A stretch of 64,000 nt of DNA from an uncultured Massilia sp. (GCA_913778765.1 CAJYXO010000049.1:40366-104365); one strand, 5' to 3'; positions 1 to 7,846 are shown, counted from the stretch's first letter. Made by a program: numbers and translations. Notes: generated from the letters alone by a model not told the origin.

Positions 1-47
1 CGGGCGCTTTCCAAAACGGGCGCCCGGTAACTACGGGGTTCACTGCG

Positions 48-827
48 ATGACGACTTTCGAAGATTTCAAGAATCCAGAGGGTGATTCAGACGCATCCCT
101 ATCGGACGCTCATGCTTTTAGTGATCGCGATAATATGACGCCCTCCCAATTAGAGGATGTTATCGTGAACCACGATTCGTACGGAATCAGGCTTACCGAT
201 ACTGCGGACGGGCGTAACTCGGCCAGCATGTTGATCAATAAGATGTACGCCTGGCGCGGTTATGCGGGAACCCATCAGTTCACCGATGATCCCAACCGCA
301 TCACCCTCACCGCCACCGACAAGGGCGACGTGGTGGGCACGCTCACGATCGGCATCGATTCGCCGATCGGGCTGATGGCCGACCAGATCTTCAAGGAAGA
401 ACTCGACGCCCACCGCAACAAGGGTGCGCGCCTGTGCGAGTTCACCAAGCTCGCTTTCGATCCTTCGGTACGCTCGAAAACCTCGCTCGCCAACCTGTTT
501 CACCTGGCGGTGATCTACGCCCGCGATATCCACCAGTGCACCGATATCGTGATCGAGGTGAATCCGCGCCATCGCCGCTTCTACGAGCGGATGCTCGGCT
601 TCGAGCAGGAAGGCCAGCTGAAAATCAATCCGCGCGTCGACGCCCCGGCCTATCTGCTGCGCGTGAATCTCGATTTCGTCACCGAGCAAATCCAGAAATA
701 CGGCGGCACCTTCAGCACCGATGGCGTCACGACCGAACGTTCGTTTTACCCCTATTTCTTCTCGCCGCGTGAAGAACGCGGCATCATCAATCGTCTGTTG
801 CGCATGGACGAGCAGCACGCAGCCTGA
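48..827 (+). CDS. FeeM-like N-acyltransferase (GNAT fold)
   Basis: A 259-aa soluble protein of the GNAT superfamily, closest in layout to FeeM-type N-acyl amino acid synthases and the LuxI-like acyltransferases found in PEP-CTERM/exosortase genomes. Such enzymes move an acyl chain from acyl-ACP or acyl-CoA to an amine. The core runs from about residue 60 to 200, with the strand CEFTKLAF at 130-137 and the helix-turn NPRHRRFYERMLGF at 172-185, a typical GNAT end motif. The first 45 residues are polar and probably disordered. There is no signal peptide. It is the first gene of a tight trio with a ThiF-like and a nitroreductase-like gene. Family confidence is good; the acyl donor and acceptor cannot be read from the sequence. 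Confidence 0.8.
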   Translation: MTTFEDFKNPEGDSDASLSDAHAFSDRDNMTPSQLEDVIVNHDSYGIRLTDTADGRNSASMLINKMYAWRGYAGTHQFTDDPNRITLTATDKGDVVGTLTIGIDSPIGLMADQIFKEELDAHRNKGARLCEFTKLAFDPSVRSKTSLANLFHLAVIYARDIHQCTDIVIEVNPRHRRFYERMLGFEQEGQLKINPRVDAPAYLLRVNLDFVTEQIQKYGGTFSTDGVTTERSFYPYFFSPREERGIINRLLRMDEQHAA

Positions 828-850
828 AAGGCTTGAATATTTCCTCATCG

Positions 851-1738
851 ATGAGTAATCCGTTTCGCTATGAACAGGCGTTTTCCCGCAATATCGGCTG
901 GGTGACGCCTGCAGAACAGCAGGTCCTGCGCGGCAAACGCGTGGCCATCGCCGGCGGCGGCGGGGTCGGCGGCGTCCACCTGTTGACCCTGGCGCGCCTG
1001 GGCGTGTCCAAATTCCATATCGCCGATTTCGACGACTTCGACATCGTCAATTTCAACCGCCAGGTCGGCGCCATGATGTCGACCGTGGGCCAGCCGAAAG
1101 CCGACGTGCTGGCGCGCATGGCCAAGGACATCAATCCCGAAATCGACATCCGGATCTTCCCGGAAGGCGTGAATCAAGGCAATCTGAAGGAATTCCTGGG
1201 CGGCGTCGACCTGTACGTCGATGCGCTCGATTTCTTCGCCTTCGACGCCCGCCAGCAGACCTTCGCCATGTGCGCCCAGCTCGGCATCCCGGCCACCACT
1301 GCGGCGCCGCTGGGCATGGGCGCGGCCCTGCTGAACTTCCTGCCCGGCCAGATGACCTTCGAAGAGTATTTCCAGTGGGGCGAGCTGCCGGAACTCGACA
1401 AGGCGATCCGCTTCGTGGTCGGCCTGGCGCCGGCCGGCCTGCACCGTCCCTACCTGGTGGTGCCGGAAGCGGTGAATTTTGCCGAACGGCGCGGCCCCTC
1501 GACCTTCATGGCCTGCCAGCTGTGCGCCGGCATCGTCGCCACCGAAGCCCTCAAAATTCTGCTCGGCCGCGGCAAGGTGCTGGCCGCGCCGCACGGCATG
1601 CAGTTCGACGCCTTCCGCAACAAGCTGGCCCACACCTGGCGCCCGGGCGGCAACGGCAACCTGCTGCATCGCCTGATGATCTCGGTGGCCAAGCGCCAGA
1701 TGACGCGCCAACTGGCCAGCAAGACCGCCCAGGCATGA
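851..1738 (+). CDS. ThiF/E1-like adenylyltransferase family protein
   Basis: A 295-aa member of the ThiF/MoeB/E1 superfamily, which adenylates a carboxylate at the expense of ATP. Visible signatures are the Rossmann loop GGGGVGG (35-41), the nucleotide-binding DFDDFDIVNFNRQ (59-71), QPKAD (81-85) and VDALD (123-127). The usual catalytic cysteine after the crossover loop and a clear pair of CxxC zinc motifs are not evident; one CQLC lies late in the protein. The ATG at 851 is chosen because the protein then begins at the conserved region; a TTG at 833 is in frame but its AAAGG is only about 1 nt away. It follows the FeeM-like gene by 23 nt and overlaps the next gene by 4 nt. A peptide or amino-acid substrate is an inference. 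Confidence 0.85.
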   Translation: MSNPFRYEQAFSRNIGWVTPAEQQVLRGKRVAIAGGGGVGGVHLLTLARLGVSKFHIADFDDFDIVNFNRQVGAMMSTVGQPKADVLARMAKDINPEIDIRIFPEGVNQGNLKEFLGGVDLYVDALDFFAFDARQQTFAMCAQLGIPATTAAPLGMGAALLNFLPGQMTFEEYFQWGELPELDKAIRFVVGLAPAGLHRPYLVVPEAVNFAERRGPSTFMACQLCAGIVATEALKILLGRGKVLAAPHGMQFDAFRNKLAHTWRPGGNGNLLHRLMISVAKRQMTRQLASKTAQA

Positions 1739-2814
1739 CCATGAGCACGCCCATCCCGGACAGCATCTACCGCATCCTCGACCTGGCGCGCTGGGCGCCC
1801 AGCGGCGACAACACCCAGTGCTGGCGCTTCGAGGCCCCGGCCGCCGACCACCTGGTCGTGCACGGCTACGACACCCGCGCCGACACCGTCTACGACCTCG
1901 ACGGCCATCCGAGCCAGATCTCGATGGGTGCGCTGCTGGAGACCATCGCGATCGCCGCCAGCGCCCAGGGCCTGCGCGCGGAAACGACCCGGCGTGCCGA
2001 CAGCCCGCTCGAGCGCCCGGTCTTCGACGTGCGCTTCAGTCCGGATGCCGGCGTCAAGCCGAGCCCGCTGATCGACGCCATCACCAAACGCAGCGTGCAG
2101 CGCCGCCCGATGAGCACCCGTCCCCTCAGCGCCGAGGAAAAGCGCGCGCTGGAAGCGGCCGTCGGCCCCGGCTTCGCGGTCAGCTGGATCGAAGGCTTCG
2201 GCCCCAAGTTCCAGGCCGCGCGCCTGATGTTCAACAACGCCAAGCTGCGCCTGACGATGCCGGAAGCCTATGAGGTGCACCGCCGCATCATCCACTGGGG
2301 CGTGACGCACAGCCCCGACCGGGTGCCGGACCAGGCACTGGGCGTCGACAACGCGACCCTCAAGTTGATGAAATGGGCCATGGTCAGCTGGAAACGGCTG
2401 TCGACCATGAATACGGTGATGGGCACCTGGGCGCCGCGCCTGCAGATGGACCTGATCCCCGGCCTGGCCTGCGCCGCCCACTTCGTGCTGAAGGCAAAGC
2501 AGCAACCGAAGACCATCGACGACTACGTCGAGGCCGGCCGCGCCGTGCAGCGGTTCTGGCTGACCTTGACGAAGCTGGGCCTGCACATGCAGCCGGAAAT
2601 GACGCCGCTGATCTTCTCGAAGTATGTGCGCGAAGGCACGGCTTTTACGCGCGAAGCGAAGCTGCACGGGCCGGCCAAACGCCTGCAGCAGGAAGCCGCC
2701 GCCCTGATCTTCACGGATGCGCTGTTCCCGGTCTACATGGGCCGCCTGGGCGCCGGCAATGCCCCCGCGGCACGCTCGGAACGCCGCAAGGTCGAAGACC
2801 TGATCAAACAATAA
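1735..2814 (+). CDS. Nitroreductase-like flavoprotein
   Basis: A 359-aa protein whose N-terminus carries the FMN-binding pattern of nitroreductases, RWAPSGDNTQ (19-28). It is longer than simple nitroreductases, and the second half diverges. It starts at the ATGA overlap with the ThiF gene; a second ATG lies two codons later. A ThiF domain next to a nitroreductase-like domain is also seen as one polypeptide in the mycobacterial protein annotated MoeY, so this pair may be the split form. It probably carries out a flavin-dependent oxidation or reduction of the product made by the two upstream enzymes, but no substrate can be named. A strong terminator follows, so the trio forms one transcription unit. 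Confidence 0.75.
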   Translation: MTMSTPIPDSIYRILDLARWAPSGDNTQCWRFEAPAADHLVVHGYDTRADTVYDLDGHPSQISMGALLETIAIAASAQGLRAETTRRADSPLERPVFDVRFSPDAGVKPSPLIDAITKRSVQRRPMSTRPLSAEEKRALEAAVGPGFAVSWIEGFGPKFQAARLMFNNAKLRLTMPEAYEVHRRIIHWGVTHSPDRVPDQALGVDNATLKLMKWAMVSWKRLSTMNTVMGTWAPRLQMDLIPGLACAAHFVLKAKQQPKTIDDYVEAGRAVQRFWLTLTKLGLHMQPEMTPLIFSKYVREGTAFTREAKLHGPAKRLQQEAAALIFTDALFPVYMGRLGAGNAPAARSERRKVEDLIKQ

Positions 2815-2839
2815 GCAGCGTCAACCACTGCGCAGCAAT

Positions 2840-2870
2840 AAAAAAAGAGCGGTTGTCCGCTCTTTTTTTA
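2840..2870 (+). terminator. Rho-independent terminator of the FeeM-ThiF-nitroreductase unit
   Basis: Stem GAGCGG (2847-2852), loop TTGT, stem CCGCTC (2857-2862), then seven T. An A-run on the 5' side makes it bidirectional, so it can also stop transcription of the facing pepA gene. Confidence 0.92.
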
Positions 2871-2894
2871 TTCGCGTTCACTCTGACGAGTGTT

Positions 2895-2914
2895 CCACCC
2901 GGCGAACCGGGTGG
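2895..2914 (-). terminator. Stem-loop after pepA
   Basis: A perfect 8-bp stem CCACCCGG / CCGGGTGG with a CGAA tetraloop lies 11 nt past the pepA stop. It has no T-run, so it may protect the 3' end rather than terminate alone; the bidirectional terminator at 2840-2870 lies just beyond. Confidence 0.5.
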
Positions 2915-2925
2915 AGATCGGCCAA

Positions 2926-3783
2926 TTAAGCCTTGGTGTTGCGCTTGCGCAGGGTCACGCCGGCGCCCAGCATGGCGATGCCGAACAGGGCCAGCGAGCC
3001 CGGCTCCGGCACTTCAGCCAGCTTGAACTGACCGTTGTTGCTGACGAAGAAGTACTGGCCCGGCGCGTTGGCGTAGGTGCCGGTACCGCAGCCCGGACCC
3101 GAGAAGCCCGAGAATTGGCAAGCGACTTCCGACACCAGGTTTGGGCTGAAGTTGCTCAGGCCGTTGGCATTGGTGAAGGCGAACGACAGGATCGACTCGT
3201 TGCTCAGGTCAGCGCCGTTGCCGCGGAAGAAGTAGCCCGATGCCAGGTCGCCCTTGTCGGCCTTGGCGAACACAGTCACTTGACCGTTGCTGATCGGGTT
3301 GCCGCTGGCGTCCACGTTACCGCCGCCGCCCATCAGGACGTCGAAGGAAGCGATCAGCTTGCCGTCGTTGGCGCCGTAGATGCCGGTGGTGCTGCCGTAG
3401 TTGTTGGTGGAATCCTGGTAGATGTTGATGGTGCCGCCGGTGAACTTGAAGGCGCCGCTGAAGGTGCCGGTACCCATGGCTTCGAAGGTCGCGGTGATGT
3501 TGCCGCCCGGGTAGTTGACCGGGAAGAACTGGCCATTGCTGTCAGCCTGGCCGATGTTGAACACTGCGTGCTCTTTGAAGCTGAAGGTGTTGGCGCCGGT
3601 GCCGGTCAGTTGGATGAAGGCATTGCCGTTGACATCCAGGTATTCGTTGACGATTTGGCCGTTGGCAAAGCCGGTGCCAGCCGGGTTGAACACCCAGTTG
3701 TTCAGGACGGCGTCTGCATGGGCAGCACCTGCGAAGGACAGGGCAACAGCGGTAGCGCACGACAGTTTTTTCAGAAAATTCAT
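2926..3783 (-). CDS. pepA: PEP-CTERM protein, PepA-like flocculation/matrix protein
   Basis: A 285-aa secreted protein with a Sec signal peptide (MNFLKKLSCATAVALSFAGAAHA, about 23 residues) and a C-terminal PEP-CTERM sorting signal: VPEPG at 258-262, a hydrophobic helix, then the basic tail RKR. Exosortase A, encoded at 16265-17836, is expected to recognise and cleave this signal. The body is rich in Gly, Asn, Thr and Phe, with EYLDVNGNAFIQL near the start, resembling PepA proteins that Zoogloea needs for floc formation. It is the only clear PEP-CTERM substrate in the window. Start ATG 3783 has GAGGAAG upstream. A perfect sigma-54 promoter precedes it. The PepA name is less certain than the PEP-CTERM call. 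Confidence 0.9.
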   Translation of the reverse strand: MNFLKKLSCATAVALSFAGAAHADAVLNNWVFNPAGTGFANGQIVNEYLDVNGNAFIQLTGTGANTFSFKEHAVFNIGQADSNGQFFPVNYPGGNITATFEAMGTGTFSGAFKFTGGTINIYQDSTNNYGSTTGIYGANDGKLIASFDVLMGGGGNVDASGNPISNGQVTVFAKADKGDLASGYFFRGNGADLSNESILSFAFTNANGLSNFSPNLVSEVACQFSGFSGPGCGTGTYANAPGQYFFVSNNGQFKLAEVPEPGSLALFGIAMLGAGVTLRKRNTKA

Positions 3784-3836
3784 GGTATGTCTTCCTCGCT
3801 TTTGGTTGATCGGTTGTGTACTCACGCCTTCCTATA

Positions 3837-3852
3837 TGCAAGGGCCGTGCCA
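3837..3852 (-). promoter_or_regulatory. Sigma-54 (-24/-12) promoter of pepA
   Basis: Read on the minus strand the site is TGGCACGGCCCTTGCA, identical at every conserved position to the RpoN consensus TGGCACG-N4-TTGCW. Transcription would start about 40 nt before the pepA ATG. The AT-rich stretch upstream would suit bending by IHF. Confidence 0.92.
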
Positions 3853-3915
3853 GAAAAGACAAACTGTTTAAAAACAATAACTTACTTAAGATTAATAAAG
3901 CGCTTTCCTCCGCAC

Positions 3916-3932
3916 TGTAAAGAAACTCGACA
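3916..3932. promoter_or_regulatory. Putative PrsR operator upstream of pepA
   Basis: TGTAAA-N5-TCGACA, an imperfect TGT...ACA dyad 64 bp upstream of the -24 element, the usual distance for an enhancer bound by an NtrC-type activator. The same two half-sites with the same spacing recur at 7803-7819 before the other minus-strand sigma-54 promoter. Binding by PrsR is inferred. Confidence 0.65.
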
Positions 3933-3978
3933 GGAAAAAGCAAAGTCTTTTCTCGACGGAAAGTTACCTGAGGAACTT

Positions 3979-4695
3979 CTACTTGTCGTGCTTCAACTGA
4001 TTATTCAGTTGGTCGATGATTTCCGTGGTCGCGCTGATGATCTGGGCCGGGGCAAAGCCGGCCTTGCTCAGTTCCTTGAAAAACGAGCGCGCCAGCACCC
4101 TGGCCACGTCTTCCGGGTTGCGGTAGGCAGTGCGTACCTGCCCTTCTTCCTCCCGTTCCAGGGCCAGTTGGGCGAAACGCGAATCGAGCAGGCGCTGGAG
4201 CTGCTGGACCTGGATCGATTTGCCGATGAACAAGGCCGTGACTTCCAGCAGGCGCAAGGCGGTCTCGCCGAAGGCCGGCTGGCCGGAAGCGCCGGCGGCG
4301 TTGATCACGCCGACGATCTTGCCGTCGATGCGGATCGGCGCGCAGATCAGGCTGGCGCTGGCGCCGGCCCGTCCGCGCGCCAGCAGGGCGAACGGCGACT
4401 TGCTGATATCGGGCACCAGCAGCGCCTGGCCGGTCGCCAGCACGCGTCCGGCAATGCCTTCGCCGCGGCCGACGGTGGCTTGCAAGGCTTCGTCCGGCAA
4501 ATTGCCGTGGCGCGCATACACGCTCATCCGCATGGCTTCGCCTTCGCCGCTGTTGAGCAACATGATCGAGCAGCTGACGGCCCCGACCAGGGTGGCCGTC
4601 ATCGCCGCCTGCTGGTTCAGGTTTTCGTCGAGCGTGCCGGCCGCCAGGAAGTGCTGCAAGTCCTGCAGGCGCACCAGGGGATTGCGGTCGTCCAT
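3979..4695 (-). CDS. GAF domain protein
   Basis: A 238-aa cytoplasmic protein with one GAF domain at about residues 20-165, including GEGIAGRV near 77-84 and the strand block APIRIDGKIVGVINA. A helical C-terminal part follows (VQQLQRLLDSRF, then LNNQLKHDK at the end). There is no catalytic output domain, so it probably senses a small ligand or redox state and acts through a partner. The ATG at 4695 is chosen for GAGGA five bases upstream. It lies between the HPr-related module and pepA, about 105 nt after the nucleotidyltransferase gene, and could be cotranscribed with it. The ligand is unknown. Confidence 0.8.
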   Translation of the reverse strand: MDDRNPLVRLQDLQHFLAAGTLDENLNQQAAMTATLVGAVSCSIMLLNSGEGEAMRMSVYARHGNLPDEALQATVGRGEGIAGRVLATGQALLVPDISKSPFALLARGRAGASASLICAPIRIDGKIVGVINAAGASGQPAFGETALRLLEVTALFIGKSIQVQQLQRLLDSRFAQLALEREEEGQVRTAYRNPEDVARVLARSFFKELSKAGFAPAQIISATTEIIDQLNNQLKHDK

Positions 4696-4800
4696 ACTAT
4701 CCTCGTAGAGATTGGTTGCATTAAATTCAACAATATCCGTCGATAGTATGCGATCCAGAGCATGCCTGCCAGCGTCGCGGTCAGGGCGCGCCAACGCGCC

Positions 4801-5877
4801 TCATTGGGCAGCCGACGTGCGGGGCGAGATGAAGGCTTTATGGAACAGGTGGCGCGACAGCAACAGCGGCGGCATCCGCAGCCAGTTGCCGCGCAGGTAA
4901 AGAGCGAAGCGCGCCAGGCCGCTGAAGCGGTCTTCGCAGCTGGCGTGGACCGGCAGCAGAGCCCGCGCGAACAGCTGGTCCATCAGCCCCAGCAGCGCGC
5001 GGTTCGGCGCCGCCGGCGCCAGCGCATCCAGCACCGCCTGCGGCACCGGGGTCCCGAGCAGGCGCCGGCAATAGCGCAAGGCATAGAACAGGGGCCGCGC
5101 CAGTTCCAGTTCGCGGGCGCGCGCCGGCAGCCCCTGCCAGAATCCGGGCCGGTTGCCGAACTCGCCCAGCAGGCGGTGGATGTCGTACAGGTCGCGCAGT
5201 CCCTTGTCGAACTCGCCGTCGAAGAACAGGTGCACCGCACTGTGCAGCACCATGTCGGCCGGCGCCAGCGTCGCCACGCCGGGCAGGCCGGGCACCGGCT
5301 GCGCCGCGGCGCGCAGCAGGTCCGGATCGGGACGCAGGGGAGCCGTTTCCGGCAGGATCGCATGGTGCACATCGATGGCATTGCCGCGCCGGATGTGCAC
5401 CATCGGCGGCAATTCGTGCATCCATTGCCGGTAATAGTGCTGGTCGTAGGCGTCGTGGTGGGTCGTGGCCCAGCCGCCCAGCATCAGCGCCGCCTCGACG
5501 TCCGGCAACAGGGCTTTCGGCACCAGCACGTCGATGTCCGAGAACAGGCGCCCGCGCCCGGCCGCCAGGCCGGCCGCCATGTAGGCCGCGCCCTTGAGCA
5601 GGATCAGCGGCATCCTGAACGCGGCGAGCGCGCGCTGGATCTCGCGGATTTCGAATTGCACGGCCTGGCGATGCCGCGTTTCGATCGTGCGCGCCCAGTC
5701 CAGGTGGCGCCTGGCGGCGGGCGGCACGCGGTCCGCCAGCCCCTCTTCTTCGCTCAGCCAGCACAGCGTGGCGCTCAGGTTCGCGGCAGTGGCCTGGCGC
5801 AGCAGCAGCTCCCAGCCCGCCAGGTCGAGGTCCGCCATCTTTTGCGGGGCGCGCAGGATCTCGAGCAGCACCGTCAT
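4801..5877 (-). CDS. Uncharacterised nucleotidyltransferase family protein (PF14907 type)
   Basis: A 358-aa protein of the MNT-like nucleotidyltransferase superfamily. The active-site strand reads GRLFSDIDVLVPK, giving the D-x-D metal site, after the helix LILLKGAAYMAAGL. A later part (DVHHAILPE, LHSAVHLFFDGEFDKGLRDLYDIHRLL) matches the family that repeatedly accompanies PqqD-like proteins and HprK-related kinases in peptide-type gene clusters. The start is the ATGA overlap with the kinase gene, so the two are translationally coupled. It would transfer a nucleotide to a protein, peptide or small molecule; the acceptor is unknown. Confidence 0.82.
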   Translation of the reverse strand: MTVLLEILRAPQKMADLDLAGWELLLRQATAANLSATLCWLSEEEGLADRVPPAARRHLDWARTIETRHRQAVQFEIREIQRALAAFRMPLILLKGAAYMAAGLAAGRGRLFSDIDVLVPKALLPDVEAALMLGGWATTHHDAYDQHYYRQWMHELPPMVHIRRGNAIDVHHAILPETAPLRPDPDLLRAAAQPVPGLPGVATLAPADMVLHSAVHLFFDGEFDKGLRDLYDIHRLLGEFGNRPGFWQGLPARARELELARPLFYALRYCRRLLGTPVPQAVLDALAPAAPNRALLGLMDQLFARALLPVHASCEDRFSGLARFALYLRGNWLRMPPLLLSRHLFHKAFISPRTSAAQ

Positions 5878-6791
5878 GGCGCCTCTCCGGCGAGCCGGTC
5901 GAAGACGGCCACTGCATCCTCCAGCCGGCTGTAGCGGAAATCGTAGGCGGCGCTGCGCGCCATCAGTCCGGCCACCGCATGGAAGCCTTCCACGCCGAGC
6001 CGGCTGTAATTGAAGGCGTTTTCGGCCACGCGCAGGAAGGCGCGCGCCTTCGGAATCGTCTCCAGCTCCGGCGCGGCGCCGGCGGCGTAGCGCGGGAAGA
6101 CGATCCAGGCCGGCAGCGCGGGCTCGCCGGCCCGGGCGATGCTGTCGCCGGGCGCCTTCATGTGGGCCACCGTGCCCTTCACGGTATCGTGCACTGGGGC
6201 GCTGAACACGGCGTCCGGCGCCCAGTTGCGGATCACCTCGATCGAGGCATTCTTCAGGCTGACGGGGCGGGCGGGGCCCGTCACTTCGGCGCCGTCCAGG
6301 CGCACCAGGGTCAGCTCGTCCGACAGCAGGCGCCAGCCGCGATGGACCAGGGCGGCGCACAGCGTGCTCTTGCCCGAGCCCGGCGGTGCCGGCAGGATCG
6401 CGGCGCGGCCGTTCTTTTCGATCACGGCGGCGTGGATGATCAGGCAGGACTGGACGCGGCTGGTCACGCACCAGTTCATCCCCCATTCCAGCATGGCGAA
6501 AGCCTGGTTCAGCGGCAGCGGGGTGAAGGTCCTGGCGCCGTCATGATCGAGCTGCGCCTGCGGACGCAACCAGCGGCGCACCCCGGCAGCACGGCTGATG
6601 CGCAGATGAAAGTCGGCCAGGCTGTCGTCGCCGGCCAGCGGGTAGTCGCCGTACAGCAAGGCGATGCCGTCGGCGACATGCGGAATCGTGCTGCGCACGC
6701 AGGTCACGAACTCGCCGGTCCGCAAGCGCAAACCGGTCGTCGCCAGGCGCTCACGCAGCTGGTCGGGCGGGACCGAAGCGACGGTCAGCAT
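5874..6791 (-). CDS. HprK-related kinase A
   Basis: A 305-aa protein related to the C-terminal kinase domain of HPr kinase/phosphorylase. The P-loop PAPPGSGKST is at 134-143, preceded by IIHAAVIEKNG (118-128) and followed by LLSDELTLV (155-163), the order seen in HprK. No HPr or PTS gene is nearby, and the HprK N-terminal domain is absent. It matches the bioinformatically defined HPr-rel-A family, which travels with a PqqD-like partner. Here that partner overlaps it by 7 nt upstream and the nucleotidyltransferase by 4 nt downstream. It probably phosphorylates a serine or similar group on a peptide or protein; the target is not established. Confidence 0.88.
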   Translation of the reverse strand: MLTVASVPPDQLRERLATTGLRLRTGEFVTCVRSTIPHVADGIALLYGDYPLAGDDSLADFHLRISRAAGVRRWLRPQAQLDHDGARTFTPLPLNQAFAMLEWGMNWCVTSRVQSCLIIHAAVIEKNGRAAILPAPPGSGKSTLCAALVHRGWRLLSDELTLVRLDGAEVTGPARPVSLKNASIEVIRNWAPDAVFSAPVHDTVKGTVAHMKAPGDSIARAGEPALPAWIVFPRYAAGAAPELETIPKARAFLRVAENAFNYSRLGVEGFHAVAGLMARSAAYDFRYSRLEDAVAVFDRLAGEAP

Positions 6792-7048
6792 GTGGCGTCT
6801 TCGATCAAGGAAAGGTTGAAGAGCTCGTCGAGCAGGTCATCCAGGGCGTCCCGCTGTTCGGGATCGGCGGACAGGTCCAGCGCGATGGCCAGCGCGGGCG
6901 CGTTGCGCGGGCCGTGCTGGAGCTCAAGCAACAGCTCGACCGCAAGCTCTCCGAGCAGATGGGTATCACCGGACAGGTCGTTGTATAACAGGTATTCGCC
7001 TTCCCAACCGTACCGGGTCAGGGTCTGGCCCGGACTCAGTCGCCACAT
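6785..7048 (-). CDS. HPr-rel-A system PqqD-like peptide chaperone
   Basis: An 87-aa protein with the PqqD pattern: an N-terminal beta-strand segment (TRYGWEGEYLLYNDLSGDTHLLG), then a helical part ending LDDLLDELFNLSLIEDATC. PqqD domains bind the leader of a ribosomally made peptide and present it to modifying enzymes. It sits 14 nt after the stop of the exported GYWK protein and overlaps the kinase gene, as expected if it hands a substrate to the kinase. The protein is acidic and has no signal peptide. Confidence 0.85.
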   Translation of the reverse strand: MWRLSPGQTLTRYGWEGEYLLYNDLSGDTHLLGELAVELLLELQHGPRNAPALAIALDLSADPEQRDALDDLLDELFNLSLIEDATC

Positions 7049-7062
7049 GCGCGGATGTCGCC

Positions 7063-7638
7063 TTAAGCCATTGTGGACTTCAGGTAACGAACGATCTTGG
7101 CGCCGTCCCAGGGCGTGGCCCCGGCGGTCGGCACGAAGCCGCCATTCAGGTAACCATTCCAGATCTCGAAGACCTTGTACTCGTCCATGCAGGTGATCAG
7201 GTGGGCGCGCACATTCAACAGGCTGGCGACGATGTGCATCGCAACGTTCTGGCGATCCGCCGACTTCGACGGTTCCAGGTTGCCCACCACATTCATCAGC
7301 GTGCAGTTGAACAGCGCGCTGGACGTCGAGCAGGTGAAGACCCGGCCGAACTTCAGGTTCGGATCGGTATGGGCGCTCGGCCAGGCCGTCGGGTGGGTCT
7401 TCCAGTAGCCCGGCGAGCGGCCCAGCTTCGAGGTTCCCGGCGAGTGGCTGGCAACGGTCACCGAATCGAATCCGGACGGCGACAAGGCGCCGATCGTGGT
7501 GGCCATGCTGTTGCGGCTGGCCATGGTGAGGATGACTCCAGAGAGGGCGCCGCCGGACTTGGCAAAGCGGCGCCGGGCTTCGCCCTTGGCGCTCAGGCTG
7601 GGAGATGAGTCCGATCCCAAATGTTCTTGGTCATCCAC
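7063..7638 (-). CDS. Tat-type exported protein with GYWK-HP-WP motif, candidate HPr-rel-A substrate
   Basis: A 191-aa protein without a named function. Residues about 22-48 read as a twin-arginine signal: RRRFAKSGG followed by a hydrophobic stretch (ALSGVILTMA) and SMA as a possible cleavage site. The mature part begins with SPGYWKTHPTAWP, a motif that recurs in assorted secreted bacterial proteins, and has three cysteines (FTCS, FNCT, ITCM). A helical block MHIVASLLNV lies in the middle. The start is GTG at 7638 with AAGGAA upstream. It is the first gene behind a sigma-54 promoter and leads the PqqD-kinase-nucleotidyltransferase genes. It may be the protein those enzymes modify; this is inference from order only. 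Confidence 0.75.
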   Translation of the reverse strand: MDDQEHLGSDSSPSLSAKGEARRRFAKSGGALSGVILTMASRNSMATTIGALSPSGFDSVTVASHSPGTSKLGRSPGYWKTHPTAWPSAHTDPNLKFGRVFTCSTSSALFNCTLMNVVGNLEPSKSADRQNVAMHIVASLLNVRAHLITCMDEYKVFEIWNGYLNGGFVPTAGATPWDGAKIVRYLKSTMA

Positions 7639-7689
7639 TTTTATGTTCCTTAGAAGAATACTGCGACTGGCTTTCGATATCGTTCAAAA

Positions 7690-7705
7690 AGCAAGATGCG
7701 TTCCA
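7690..7705 (-). promoter_or_regulatory. Sigma-54 (-24/-12) promoter of the HPr-rel-A operon
   Basis: Minus-strand sequence TGGAACGCATCTTGCT matches the RpoN consensus at all but one conserved position (A for C after the GG), with exact GG-N10-GC spacing. It lies 52 bp upstream of the GTG start of the GYWK protein. Confidence 0.82.
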
Positions 7706-7802
7706 TACACACTATATTGCCCTATGAACATATATAGATCAACCAGTTACGTGTTTCTTCACCAGCAAACAACGAAGTTTAGCGGAAGCCGGCGCAGCAG
7801 CG

Positions 7803-7819
7803 TGTAAAAATTGTCGACA
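7803..7819. promoter_or_regulatory. Putative PrsR operator upstream of the HPr-rel-A operon
   Basis: TGTAAA-N5-TCGACA, the same 12 conserved bases and spacing as at 3916-3932, lying 98 bp upstream of the -24 element of the second sigma-54 promoter. Assignment to PrsR is inferred. Confidence 0.65.
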
Positions 7820-7846
7820 ACCGTGCTGGCCCCATCAAGCCATCCT

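Noticed and set aside
1..26. Inverted repeat CGGGCGC / GCGCCCG at the left edge
   Set aside because: The stem is only 7 bp and the sequence before it is missing, so a terminator or leader role cannot be judged.
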